NCBI RefSeq assembly: GCF_042747725.1
Contig: NZ_JBHZGO010000002.1
Span: forward strand, 1 to 64,000
Length of the DNA: 64,000 bases
Direction: 5' to 3'
Source: FACHB-T130 sp042747725
Lineage (GTDB): Bacteria; Cyanobacteriota; Cyanobacteriia; Cyanobacteriales; FACHB-T130
The translations under genes and the position numbers were made by a program. Below, piece by piece: positions 25,293 to 33,844 of the stretch (the stretch's first letter is position 1; the number at the start of each line of letters is the position of its first letter). The notes under the pieces were generated by a model. That model worked only from the letters and a program-made list of their open reading frames with translations, was not told the DNA's origin and ran no database searches.

Positions 25293-25879
25293 GATACATC
25301 CAAAAGGGTGAGGAACCGACAGGCTTCTCGGAATGGAAAGAGCAGAGGAACGAGGATTGGATACCCGCTTGGGATAACCTCAGTACACCACAGAAACCAA
25401 TGGTGCATGATGCTTTGCTGCGGGAACAGGGTTATATCTGTTGCTACTGCGGGAGGAGAATTACCAGAGACACCAGCCATGTCGAGCATCTAAAGCCCAG
25501 GAAAACTTATCCAAACTTAGCACTAGAGTACACGAATCTATTGGCTTCATGCCAACGAGAAAGAGAACGTAAAGAACCCCTGCACTGTGGGAGCAAGAAA
25601 GATGATTGGTACGACGAGCATCTGATAGTTTCGCCTCTGGATGCGAACTGTGCTGAGTTTTTCAGGTATACCGATGATGGACAGATTATAGCAACAGAGG
25701 CTCCAGAGAAAAAATCTGCTGCCCAGACAACAATTGATCAGCTTGGACTCGATATTCCTAAGCTGAATGCAATGCGTCGTGCAGCGATTGAGGTCATCTT
25801 AGAAGACATTGACTCGCTCACAGATGAGGAGAAACAAAAGCTGCTCCAAGGCTTCGAGCAACCTGATGCCAACGGGTAA
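25289..25879 (+). CDS. ptuB: Septu HNH endonuclease PtuB (TIGR02646-type)
   Basis: The frame begins with GTG that overlaps the ptuA stop (GTGA), so translation is coupled. Residues 51-54 hold CCYC and the HNH core follows with SHVEHLKPR (H64, H67), then N83 and C88 in YTNLLASC and a second Cys further on, giving the zinc-ligand pattern of TIGR02646 'retron system HNH' nucleases. The start MRYIQKGEEP is typical of that family. In Septu systems PtuB is the nuclease that is held by PtuA and released on infection. Length 196 is normal. No transposon borders are visible. Confidence 0.82.
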   Translation: MRYIQKGEEPTGFSEWKEQRNEDWIPAWDNLSTPQKPMVHDALLREQGYICCYCGRRITRDTSHVEHLKPRKTYPNLALEYTNLLASCQRERERKEPLHCGSKKDDWYDEHLIVSPLDANCAEFFRYTDDGQIIATEAPEKKSAAQTTIDQLGLDIPKLNAMRRAAIEVILEDIDSLTDEEKQKLLQGFEQPDANG

Positions 25880-26077
25880 TACGAAGAGTTTTGTGCTGCG
25901 ATCGCGTATATCCTTAAGGCGTACTATCCTTAATATTGAGCTAGATTAATGGATAGGAGGAAGTACGCGATCGCATCTACAGCATTAGCCTATTTCACTG
26001 CGAACCCTTAACTTTTTAATCTCCCAACAAGACAAAATATTTCATTCTATTAAAAAATATAAAAAACAACAAAAATT

Positions 26078-26620
26078 ATGAAATTGCAGAATCTCCAAAT
26101 TAGATTATTACTTCTTGTCTTGGCTTGTGCAATTGGTTTCAGTATTCAATCACTATCCTTAGCACAAAAAGACACTCAACCACCCAGTAAACCTGTCCAA
26201 TCTGCTCAGATTACCTCGCCGCCTTCCCAATCACTCGCTCAACAAGGCGACAAGTTAATTATTACTCAATTAAATAGCGAGTTTAACATAGGTTTGAACG
26301 AGACAGCTATCTTACGCGCTGAAAATATTTGGGTAAGATTTACTGAAGTTACAGAAAATTCACGCTGTCCTATTAATGTCCAGTGTATTTGGGCGGGACG
26401 AGCAAAAATTGTGGTAAATATTTGGAAAGATAGTCAAAATATAGGGGATTTTGTTTTAATTAGTGGTGGTGGAAGTCCAGCATTAGCAGTTCAAAACTTT
26501 GCTGGCAACTATAATATTAAGTTTGTAGACCTTCAGCCAGCTCCCATTAGTGGTTCACAAACTCGAAAATCAGCCTACATTGCCACCCTGATGATTTCTA
26601 AAACAACGGATAAGATTTGA
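26078..26620 (+). CDS. Secreted protein with a Cys-pair SRCPxxVQCIWAG motif
   Basis: The start MKLQNLQIRLLLLVLACAIGFSIQS is a signal peptide ending near SLAQ. After a Pro/Ser/Gln linker, a beta-rich domain has NETAILRAENIWVRFTEV and the motif SRCPINVQCIWAGRAKIVV, which recurs in many small exported bacterial proteins without known function. The two Cys are likely a disulfide. It has no operon partner. The GC content is lower than in the preceding genes. Confidence 0.65.
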   Translation: MKLQNLQIRLLLLVLACAIGFSIQSLSLAQKDTQPPSKPVQSAQITSPPSQSLAQQGDKLIITQLNSEFNIGLNETAILRAENIWVRFTEVTENSRCPINVQCIWAGRAKIVVNIWKDSQNIGDFVLISGGGSPALAVQNFAGNYNIKFVDLQPAPISGSQTRKSAYIATLMISKTTDKI

Positions 26621-26622
26621 GG

Positions 26623-26912
26623 TATAGCAGTCTTAGATGAGTTGTGAAATCTTCTTTTGTTACAAACTAACGTTCGCGTTCGCGTAGCGGCGCGGATGCG
26701 CGAGAGGGATGCGCTCTCTTCGCTTTAGGCGCGTTGGCGTAGGCTGCGCTCTCTTCGTTTAGGACACGAAGGAAAGAGAGAAGAGTTCATGAATGAATTA
26801 AGATTGATATATAGCAGTTCTAAATGATTCCTGAAGGCGAGATCCCCAACTTCGTAGGAGTTGTCAGGGATCTGAACCGCTGACATCTCACAATTCAAAT
26901 AGGATTGCTATA
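26623..26912. repeat. Two adjoining MITE-like repeats
   Basis: A first element (26623-26814) runs from TATAGCAGTCTTAGATGAG to TTAAGATTGATATA and contains the word 'gcgttcgcgtagcgg...gcgctctcttcg'. A second (26810-26912) runs from TATAGCAGTTCTAAATGATT to AAATAGGATTGCTATA, and inside it a hairpin starts GAGATCCCCAACTTC. Together they fill the gap between the two genes. The same ends are at 37999-38098. Confidence 0.65.
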
Positions 26913-26984
26913 GCAGTTTTTTTAACTGGAACCATATTTTGAACAGGATTTAATTTTTTTATAGTACAAGTAAGTAACTAAAAG

Positions 26985-27992
26985 ATGAAGCGCATAAACA
27001 TTATCATTTCAGGTTTTCTTCTAAGTACTAGCCTGACTGCTACAGCAGCCTACAGTCAACGCATTTCCCCAAGTTCAATACTACCTACATCCAGTCCTAT
27101 TCCAAATTTTAATCAAAGCGAACCCAAAAATTGGGAGATAAATGTCAAAGAAATTTTAGAAACTCCTAATTTAGCTGACTGCAAATTTTGGATGATGCTT
27201 GGGGTAATCCTCGCTGCTGGAAGCCTTGGTGGATTAGTCTACGAACTGCTTAATCTACAGGGAAATATTGAGTTACCGCATAAGCCGACCGATGATGATT
27301 TGGCGGTAAAGTTTGCCTATGCTCATGCTAGAAATGTGATTGATTTAGGCGTGGTGGCGCGATTGCTAATTGGTGCCCTTGCTGCACCCCCTGCTATAGC
27401 GGTTGTCCGACCAGAAACGGCTTTTGTCCTGTTAGCAACCTCAGCAGTTGCTGGTTCCGCAGGTACTTTGATCTTTCGCGCTCTACAGGATCGACTATTG
27501 GTCGCGGTACTTCAAACTGGGATAGACGAGATGGGTGCAAGAACTATAAAGCCGCAACAACCTATTGATGAAGCGATTAAAGATTTTGACAAGCTAGTGC
27601 AGGAAGTGCGGAAGCATTCAGAAAGTCCCAGAGGATTGACTGAGCTGAAGTTTACCAAAGATGCGACTTTAGACCCCAGAGACTTCGAGGAAGTCAGTAA
27701 ACATTTGAATCAAATTAAAGGAGTAAATCCTAAAGTAGACGAGGCGATTGAGGTTTTTAAAGAGCTGGTGCAGGAAGTCCGAAAACACTCAGAAAGTCCT
27801 AGCGGTACTACTAAACTAAAGATTATTAAGGGTACAGTTTTGCCATTTGAACATTTAGAGAAGATAAAAACACTTTTGTGGCAAGCTAAAAAAGATACTG
27901 AAACCGCTACATCCGCAAATGGTAGTACTGCTTCTCAATTAGCATCTGAGCCGACTCCACCCGCAGACGGTGGCACTCCTTCTCACAAATGA
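26985..27992 (+). CDS. Membrane protein with a duplicated LVQEVRKHSESP motif
   Basis: The 335-residue product has a signal-like start (MKRINIIISGFLLSTSLTATAAYSQ), two membrane segments near 65-90 and 118-165 (FWMMLGVILAAGSLGGLVYEL; LLIGALAAPPAIAVV... FVLLATSAVAGSAGTLIF) and a cytoplasmic or periplasmic tail holding two copies of about 60 residues: DEAIKDFDKLVQEVRKHSES and DEAIEVFKELVQEVRKHSES. The internal copies keep the same phase, so this is a domain duplication. No family is recognised. Confidence 0.65.
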   Translation: MKRINIIISGFLLSTSLTATAAYSQRISPSSILPTSSPIPNFNQSEPKNWEINVKEILETPNLADCKFWMMLGVILAAGSLGGLVYELLNLQGNIELPHKPTDDDLAVKFAYAHARNVIDLGVVARLLIGALAAPPAIAVVRPETAFVLLATSAVAGSAGTLIFRALQDRLLVAVLQTGIDEMGARTIKPQQPIDEAIKDFDKLVQEVRKHSESPRGLTELKFTKDATLDPRDFEEVSKHLNQIKGVNPKVDEAIEVFKELVQEVRKHSESPSGTTKLKIIKGTVLPFEHLEKIKTLLWQAKKDTETATSANGSTASQLASEPTPPADGGTPSHK

Positions 27993-28219
27993 AATAAATT
28001 CAGGCATTGAGCTTGTACTGTAGCCTAATAAAAGTAGAATTATTAGGTTGTTGCTACATCAAGTTTAAACTGTGCAAGCTGCATGGCATTTTTTCAATCT
28101 ATCAAAAGAGTGAATTCTTCTAAGAATTTATGATTGGAAAACATCTATCTAGAGATTGGTTTAGCTGATAAGCCAGATGAAGTAAATATAGGATGCTAAA
28201 CCTAATGAGATTGTGTTCT

Positions 28220-28669
28220 ATGAAACTGAATTATTTTACGAAACGGCTTTCGACTGTAGGACGCTGGCTGGCTACAACGCTGTTTTGTGTGTCAGCGATC
28301 GCCTTTGTTTGGCAGGGTGCATTTTTCTCAAACACCTCAGCAATGGCTGCTCCTACTGCAAACTTGATCGCATCGGCAGGCACGAGCGATCAGGTTAAAG
28401 GAAAAGTCCATGAAGATACTGGACGAGCCAAGAATTTCATCGAAGATGCCAAAGACAAGGTAAAAGAAACTGCAAATAAAAATGCCGAGCGAGTCGAGGA
28501 CGCAACGGATGGCAATGGTAGTTTCGTTGAGCGCAAAGCCAACAGAGATGCGGCGCGAATTGAGAAAAGAGCAAATGAAGATGCGGCTCGGACTGAGAAA
28601 GCAGTAGATAACACAAAGAATGTTGTTGAACGTACTGTTGATAGCATCAAGGATGCCTTTAGTAACTAG
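28220..28669 (+). CDS. Secreted CsbD-like stress protein
   Basis: A signal peptide (KRLSTVGRWLATTLFCVSAIAFVWQ... AMAAPTA) precedes a charged helical region with DQVKGKVHEDTGRAKNFIEDAKDKVKETA, close to the CsbD motif K-x-x-G, and then Ala/Arg/Asp-rich heptads (DAARIEKRANEDAARTEKAVDNTKN). Three in-frame ATGs (28193, 28208, 28220) are possible; the last gives the most normal signal peptide. CsbD-like proteins are induced by general stress in other bacteria; the role here is inferred. Confidence 0.65.
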   Translation: MKLNYFTKRLSTVGRWLATTLFCVSAIAFVWQGAFFSNTSAMAAPTANLIASAGTSDQVKGKVHEDTGRAKNFIEDAKDKVKETANKNAERVEDATDGNGSFVERKANRDAARIEKRANEDAARTEKAVDNTKNVVERTVDSIKDAFSN

Positions 28670-28809
28670 AGATTAGTTATTAGGAAAGAAAGGTCAATGT
28701 ACATTGTTCCGCTCATTGCATTGAATCTAAAGGAGCGATGTACATTGATTGGCTGGTGGCAATTCTACTTCTGTGAAGAGAAGTCAGAACAGAGAAACGA
28801 AACACCAGC

Positions 28810-30312
28810 TTAACTCTTTCGTTTCTCTGCGGCGGTGTCGAGGGGAAGGCGAATGCTGAAAGTTGCGCCCTGATCCGGAGTGCTAGTAGCGGTAATTGTG
28901 CCGCCGTGTGCTTCCACAATTCGCCGCGCGATCGCTAACCCCAAACCCGTTCCGCTGCCTTTGCGCGAGGGATCTGCTGTATAAAATTGCTCAAAAATGC
29001 GGGGCAAATCGCTCTCCCTAATTCCGGTTCCCCGATCTCGAATTTTTACTGAAACCTGGGCACCTTCTACATTGCCTGAGACAAAAACTTTAGACTCTGC
29101 AACTGAGAACTTAATGGCGTTGTCCAATATATTCAGAAAAGCTTGCAATAGTCGTTCTGGATCGCCTTGTATTTGAACATCAGCAACCTCCACGCTGATA
29201 CTTACTTCCTTGGCTAGCATACGGGATTCCATTGCTCGTACCGCCCGTTCGATCAAGTCTCGCAGCTTTAGCGGCTGCTGTTCTAGTGGCGTTACGCCTG
29301 CTTCGAGTCGTCCCAAATCCAGCAGATCCTTAATTAGCCTGGACAGGCGCATGGTTTCATCCTGTGCAGTCTGGATGAAGCGATCGCGTAACTCCGGTTC
29401 CTCAGCAGCTCCGTTGGCGAGCGCCTCTAGCGTGACATAGACGTTGCTGACAGGAGTCCGCAGTTCGTGGGACACATTCGCTAGAAATGCCCGCCGCTCC
29501 TTATCTAGGGAAGCCAGCCGTTCGCTCATGCGATTCAATTCACTGGCTAATTGACCCACTTCATCATCTTGACGAATGTTCAGCTTCTCACCTAAATGAC
29601 CTCCACCCACTTCAATTGCAAAGTGGCACATCGCCTGAATCGGTCTAGCAATATTACGGGCAAGGCTTTCGCTAATCAGCGCACAAAGCAAGAGCGTCAC
29701 GAAGAGCGTTCCGAGAACGGTGAAAATGATGCGGCGAAACTGACGCTGAAACTGTTCTAAAGTGATCGACATCCGCAGCACACCGAGCAGACGACCATTC
29801 CGCAATATCGGTCGTGCTGCATACACTCGGTCATCGTTGGAGAGAATCCCTTTCGCCACTCCTTGCGTCGGCTGATTTTGCAGCGCTTCCCTCACGCCAG
29901 CAACAGCCAACCAGTTGGGGACTTGCCGATCTAGCCGGGGGGCGGAGGTGAATAGCAGGCGACCATCAGGTGCAAAGACGCGCAGGGTGACTGCTTCCGG
30001 TGAACCGTAGCGTTGTACTAGCACTCGCACCCGATTGAGATCCTTTTCCTCCAAGGCGTCAGCTACGCTCTCGCTGAGGGCTGTCGTCCAGGCATCTAAA
30101 TCAGCCTGTCTCGTCCTCATGAAATAGGCATGGAAAGAAAACAGAATATAGCTTGCCAGAATGGAAGTTCCTAGTGCGGTGAGTGCTAGGTAGGTAACTA
30201 ACAGTTTCCGGTAAATCGAATTCCATCGGATATGAATTGCTAACCAACCCCTTAAGTTTTTCAAAGGTGCAACTTCAATTTTTTTAATCTTCCTGTAGAG
30301 ACTGTTGACCAA
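28810..30312 (-). CDS. HAMP-type sensor histidine kinase
   Basis: The 500-residue kinase has a cytoplasmic start, a membrane helix (YRKLLVTYLALTALGTSILASY), a small periplasmic sensor (about 60-185; contains LRVFAPDGRLLFTS and VYAARPILRNGRLLGVLRMS), a second helix (IIFTVLGTLFVTLLLCALIS), HAMP, HisKA with His282 in ANVSHELRTP and HATPase (NILDNAIKFS, DRGTGIRESD, GTGLGLAIARRIVEAHGG). It overlaps the preceding response regulator gene by 29 bases, so the pair is a single transcript. The stimulus is not evident. Confidence 0.93.
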   Translation of the reverse strand: MVNSLYRKIKKIEVAPLKNLRGWLAIHIRWNSIYRKLLVTYLALTALGTSILASYILFSFHAYFMRTRQADLDAWTTALSESVADALEEKDLNRVRVLVQRYGSPEAVTLRVFAPDGRLLFTSAPRLDRQVPNWLAVAGVREALQNQPTQGVAKGILSNDDRVYAARPILRNGRLLGVLRMSITLEQFQRQFRRIIFTVLGTLFVTLLLCALISESLARNIARPIQAMCHFAIEVGGGHLGEKLNIRQDDEVGQLASELNRMSERLASLDKERRAFLANVSHELRTPVSNVYVTLEALANGAAEEPELRDRFIQTAQDETMRLSRLIKDLLDLGRLEAGVTPLEQQPLKLRDLIERAVRAMESRMLAKEVSISVEVADVQIQGDPERLLQAFLNILDNAIKFSVAESKVFVSGNVEGAQVSVKIRDRGTGIRESDLPRIFEQFYTADPSRKGSGTGLGLAIARRIVEAHGGTITATSTPDQGATFSIRLPLDTAAEKRKS

Positions 30313-30673
30313 CAGCGCGACCCCGGAGGACAGCTTTTATCCGTGCGAGGAGTTCGCGAGTGTTGAAGGGTTTGGTGATATAGTCATCTGCACCCGCTTC
30401 TAATCCCCAAACTTTGTCAATGTCTTGGTCTTTGGCTGTCAGCATCAAAATCGGGATATTAGAAAATGCTCGGATGCGCCAGCAGAGTTCCATCCCATCA
30501 ATGCCCGGTAGCATCAAGTCTAAAATAATCACGTCTGGCACTTGCTTGTGGAACAACTTGAGGGCAGTCTGCCCATCCGCAGCAGTTGTTACCTGATAGC
30601 CTTCTTTAATTAAGGCGTAGCTGAGACTGGCACGTAATGCCTCTTCATCATCGATCAGTAAGACGTGTGTCAT
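30284..30673 (-). CDS. Response regulator, receiver domain only
   Basis: The 129 residues are a complete CheY-like receiver: acidic pair DDEE at 8-11, phospho-acceptor Asp52 in IILDLMLPG, Thr/Lys of the switch (LTAKD, ITKPF). The sequence up to the last helix (LLARIKAVLRG) is OmpR-like, but instead of a winged-helix DNA-binding domain it ends after AVGQQSLQED. It is thus a single-domain regulator derived from an OmpR-type ancestor, unless a stop has been introduced. It may act by protein contacts or in a phosphorelay. The kinase gene starts inside its last codons. Confidence 0.9.
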   Translation of the reverse strand: MTHVLLIDDEEALRASLSYALIKEGYQVTTAADGQTALKLFHKQVPDVIILDLMLPGIDGMELCWRIRAFSNIPILMLTAKDQDIDKVWGLEAGADDYITKPFNTRELLARIKAVLRGRAVGQQSLQED

Positions 30674-30897
30674 GCTGAGTTGACCTTTTCGTTCAAGTGT
30701 ACCAGGTTGAGTTATTCCCTTTTGAATTTTAGGTTTTGGGTTTGATATTTTTAAATCTACCTATAGATAGTTTCTAAAATTAAATTTTTGCTTATTTCAA
30801 GGCAAGGGGGATGAGTAGAAAGGGAAAATTGGGACAGCGATCGCTTGAAGTCGGAGCAACACCCTTACCCATAAACTGCTATATTTTAAAATTATGC

Positions 30898-31122
30898 TCA
30901 ACCGTCATCTATTTCAACCAGCTTATTTCTTGACGATAAACCCGATTTGATAATAATTCTTGATTTTGATACATTAAATTTTTTAGAGAGTATTTGAATT
31001 AACTCTTCATTCGCCTTACCATCCACAGGTGGCGATTTCAAATGTACCGTGAGGCTACCGTCCTCAGCTTCCTCGATGCTTTGGTTTTTTGAATTAGGTT
31101 TAACTTTTACTTGTTTCTTCAT
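30898..31122 (-). CDS. DUF167 (YggU) family protein
   Basis: A 74-residue DUF167 protein: VKVKPNSKNQSIEEAEDGSLTVHLKSPPVDGKANEELIQIL, then a strand-helix with SRIIIKSGLSSRNKLVEI. The KSPPVDGKANxxL block is the family hallmark. Function is unknown; the fold is solved for homologues. It starts MKKQVKVK. Nothing nearby suggests an operon. Confidence 0.88.
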   Translation of the reverse strand: MKKQVKVKPNSKNQSIEEAEDGSLTVHLKSPPVDGKANEELIQILSKKFNVSKSRIIIKSGLSSRNKLVEIDDG

Positions 31123-31490
31123 GGGATTGGGGTGATAATGATGTCGTTGCAGCCATTATCGGGGTTGGCAATAAATTTTCTAACCCACGCGATCGCTCAA
31201 CGCCGGTTTTTGGGTATTCAAAGTTACAGATATAGTTTATATTAGCTTCCTTCTGGAGATAGAAGTTAGTCTCATTAGTATCTAATATCTTATTTTTTGA
31301 AGGGCAACGCCAAATTCACAAATTTAGCTGATTGTCAATCGGGTTTGACGATAACAATTAATCCAATAGGTAAGTCGATAGCACAACTCGTTCTAAATTT
31401 TGAGCGCTCGATTTTTGAAATCCACTGGTAGGTCCAAATTCGCTCTTGTACAACACCACACCAGCCACCTCCATCGACTGGATTCACATC
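31123..31490. other. Gene-free spacer
   Basis: About 370 bases with no recognisable gene or repeat. It separates the DUF167 gene from a forward gene at 31491. Confidence 0.4.
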
Positions 31491-31790
31491 ATGGCAAAAT
31501 ATAAGACTAGCAACAGGAAGTGGCAAAGACAGCCCCGGTTTCAAATTACCCAAAATTCTTTAGATTTGGCGGAATTAGAAAAGCAAGATTCTGAGATATA
31601 CCAACAACAACTAACAACCAGAACAGATTACCTGCTCACCAAATCATCTAAGCTAATCGACGAAAGTCAGGAGCTAATAGCCACGAGCGAAGAGCTGATC
31701 GTACTATCCGAGCGGCTAATCGCCCTGAGCTTGATGCTGAAAGAAAACAGATCGAGGCTGAAAAACTGGCGAGAAAAGTTAAAAAATTAA
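31491..31790 (+). CDS. Small coiled-coil protein, unknown
   Basis: From MAKYKTSNRKWQ the 99-residue product has a basic head and a helical tail with repeated LIDESQELIATSEELIVLSE and LSLMLKENRS, a Leu/Ile/Ser heptad coiled coil. The frame opens earlier, at 31446, but the extra 15 residues are not needed. No family is recognised. The coding quality is fair, so it is accepted with low certainty. Confidence 0.45.
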   Translation: MAKYKTSNRKWQRQPRFQITQNSLDLAELEKQDSEIYQQQLTTRTDYLLTKSSKLIDESQELIATSEELIVLSERLIALSLMLKENRSRLKNWREKLKN

Positions 31791-31901
31791 ATCAAGTTAG
31801 GGCATCCCGTTCGGGTTAATCAGTCATTCGTCATTAGCCACAAACCAAAGGCTAAGAACTACTGAAAATTACCGATTATCTAATCACCTTACCTAGTTAT
31901 A

Positions 31902-32318
31902 TTATCTAATCGTGGTTTTAGCTTTGTCAACCCTGACAATTTGCCGTAACCATAACCAGCCGATGATGCAACCGAGCAGATAATGAGGGAAATCCCACCC
32001 AGAAAACGTGGTTCCGAGCAATAGTTTGCCCAGAAAAGTAGAGCGAATCGAGTCCAAAACAGGTTGGTGCCACAGTTGCAGAAATTCGATCGTGCAGGTG
32101 ATGCCGAATACCCAAATTGGAATTTGGTTCATCGCTTTGCGACTCGGAATCAGCAAAAATACGAATAAACACCAGAATATTTCGTATAAAATATCACCTG
32201 AGAAATCATTGACCCAGCTGCGACCAAAGCCGGTGTATCTCTTCGATAGCAATCCCAGCGGCACAATAATCAGTAGCGAGAGGATAATCCGTTTGATGTA
32301 GTTGGCGTCTCGAAGCAT
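31902..32318 (-). CDS. DUF2809 membrane protein
   Basis: The 138-residue protein carries the DUF2809 features: an opening helix IILSLLIIVPLGLLSKRYTG, the WVNDFSGDILYEIFWCLF block, TCTIEFLQLWHQPVLDSIRSTFLGKLLLGTTFSGWDFPHYLLGCIIGWLWL. Four membrane segments are predicted. This is a family of small membrane proteins with no known activity. Its upstream region contains a MITE copy (32359-32449). Confidence 0.85.
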   Translation of the reverse strand: MLRDANYIKRIILSLLIIVPLGLLSKRYTGFGRSWVNDFSGDILYEIFWCLFVFLLIPSRKAMNQIPIWVFGITCTIEFLQLWHQPVLDSIRSTFLGKLLLGTTFSGWDFPHYLLGCIIGWLWLRQIVRVDKAKTTIR

Positions 32319-32358
32319 TGGCTATACTTCCAAGCAGTTCTGTACTCTATACATTTAT

Positions 32359-32449
32359 AGGACTCGCCGCACATCACCACATCTGAGGGCAACCACAGGG
32401 GGATTGAACCGACAAGAACGCTATATGTATAAGCTTTGCATAAGTCCTG
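32359..32449 (-). repeat. MITE, AGGACTTACGCAAAG family, copy B
   Basis: It is the reverse of the element at 2614: AGGACTCGCCGCACATCACC at one end, TTGCATAAGTCCT at the other, with 'gggattgaaccg' inside. It lies just upstream of the DUF2809 gene. Confidence 0.75.
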
Positions 32450-32694
32450 ATTTAAACTAAAGTTGCGCCAACGAGCTGGCTGATGTCTTCATTCAACTGA
32501 ATTATCTAGCAGAGAGAAGAGTTCAATTTTTCTTCCTTAACTAAGGGATGAATTTATATGCTAGTCGTAACTTATTTCGCAATATTATATATATTTTTTA
32601 TACTTTGGCAATCTAATACTCAAGGTAGAGTATAAAGGTATACAAAAAATTATAGTCTTATTTTCTAAAGCTGATATGTTGGGAGAAAATACTC

Positions 32695-33096
32695 ATGAAT
32701 AATCAACCAGATAGCACAGACAGCAGTCAACGAGTTGGTGAGGATAACTACGATCGGGGGATTGTACCTGCGGAAACCGCAGCACGTAGAGAAAGAGAGG
32801 GGAATGCATTTAAAACAACTCCACAGAAAACTGATGAGAAAAAATCCCCCACTAACGATCAAACAAACGATGGAAGTATCGACACTACAGATGGCTACAC
32901 GGTAGACAAAGAAGGTCTTTTAAATAACTATGCGGTAGAACCCGAAATGTATGTGGATGAACCTGGAGACTTGAGAGCAAAAGAAGAAGCCGAGGCTGCC
33001 GAACGCGCTGAAGCCCTCTCAGAATTAAAGGATGATGAGGAAGGGAAGCTGACGATGGAAGGTGATAAGCGTCATCAGGGGCCAGGAGTGATATAA
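32695..33096 (+). CDS. Acidic disordered protein, unknown
   Basis: The 133-residue protein is rich in Asp, Glu, Thr, Lys and Ala with no hydrophobic core; it reads MNNQPDSTDSSQRVGEDNYDR then a charged tail AKEEAEAAERAEALSELKDDEEGKL and ends RHQGPGVI. A clear ribosome site (GGGAGAA) precedes the ATG at good spacing and a terminator follows. Likely a cyanobacterium-specific hydrophilic stress protein; this is inference. Confidence 0.65.
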   Translation: MNNQPDSTDSSQRVGEDNYDRGIVPAETAARREREGNAFKTTPQKTDEKKSPTNDQTNDGSIDTTDGYTVDKEGLLNNYAVEPEMYVDEPGDLRAKEEAEAAERAEALSELKDDEEGKLTMEGDKRHQGPGVI

Positions 33097-33173
33097 CATC
33101 AAAAATTTAGCTTTTGCTGCTTCTACCTTTTAGCTAAGCTACCCAGGCGTAGGAGAGATTTTTAAATTAGTTG

Positions 33174-33208
33174 GCAGGCGATGTGGATGTCGCCTGCTTA
33201 TTTTTTCT
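33174..33208 (+). terminator. Rho-independent terminator
   Basis: GCAGGCGA (33174-33181) pairs with TCGCCTGC (33190-33197) around an 8-base loop and is followed by ttattttttct. It lies after the 32695 gene and overlaps the end of the opposing DUF2231 gene. Confidence 0.85.
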
Positions 33209-33725
33209 ATCTATTTGAATCGCCGTAGCCGATCACAGCAACTTTATGCCGATAGATTAGCTCGGCTCCGTACCAACCCGACAAACCGAGAAGGATCGCC
33301 ACAATAATTGAGATTGTAAGTCCCGTAGGCACTATGGCTCCTGAGGTGTTGCCCCAACGCAGTGCAAAGTTGGCAATTGTCAGCCCTAAGGCGGCGACAT
33401 TCAGTACCATGTGCGCCCAGCCAGCGCTGCGCTTGCGGACTCGTTCAATTCTCAGGAAGTCCATCATGCCAGTCAGGGCTGCCAGCACGCCGCTTGCCAA
33501 GCCAATGCCGATTAGCCAGATAGAGGCTTGTGCCCAGAAGAGATCCTTAGTCCACCAGTAGGCGAGATCGGCTGCTGCTGCCGTGGTCAGAAAAGCAATT
33601 GGAAAGGTGACGATCAATGGATGCAGGGGATGTCCTGCGATCGCTACTGTACTTGTCACCCCGCTATCTTGATAATCGCTCTCATCACTTTCAATCAGCG
33701 GCGGGAGATTGGGAGTTTGTGTCAT
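33207..33725 (-). CDS. DUF2231 membrane protein
   Basis: The 172-residue protein has the DUF2231 opening IAGHPLHPLIVTFPIAFLTTAAAADLAYWW, then ASIWLIGIGLASGVLAALTGMMDFLRI and SAGWAHMVLNVAALGLTIANFALRW and a last helix TGLTISIIVAILLGLSGWYGAELIYRHKVAVI. Four membrane helices, conserved HPLHP and WxH residues. It is a family of predicted membrane proteins without assigned function. Its N-terminal 27 residues are polar and cytoplasmic. Confidence 0.88.
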   Translation of the reverse strand: MTQTPNLPPLIESDESDYQDSGVTSTVAIAGHPLHPLIVTFPIAFLTTAAAADLAYWWTKDLFWAQASIWLIGIGLASGVLAALTGMMDFLRIERVRKRSAGWAHMVLNVAALGLTIANFALRWGNTSGAIVPTGLTISIIVAILLGLSGWYGAELIYRHKVAVIGYGDSNR

Positions 33726-33844
33726 GTTCTTCTCTATGGATTCTATGAGTTATACAAGTGAAAGCAGGCGATCGCTGTTAGCTTTAGCTTTGAGTTGTCG
33801 ATCGTAACCCACTCGACTAAACGCGAACCGCGAACCGCTCATCA

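Noticed and set aside
24000..25900. A retron in place of Septu
   Set aside because: The ATPase and HNH genes are the same effectors as in type I retrons, but no reverse transcriptase frame or msr-msd-like inverted repeat was found on either side.
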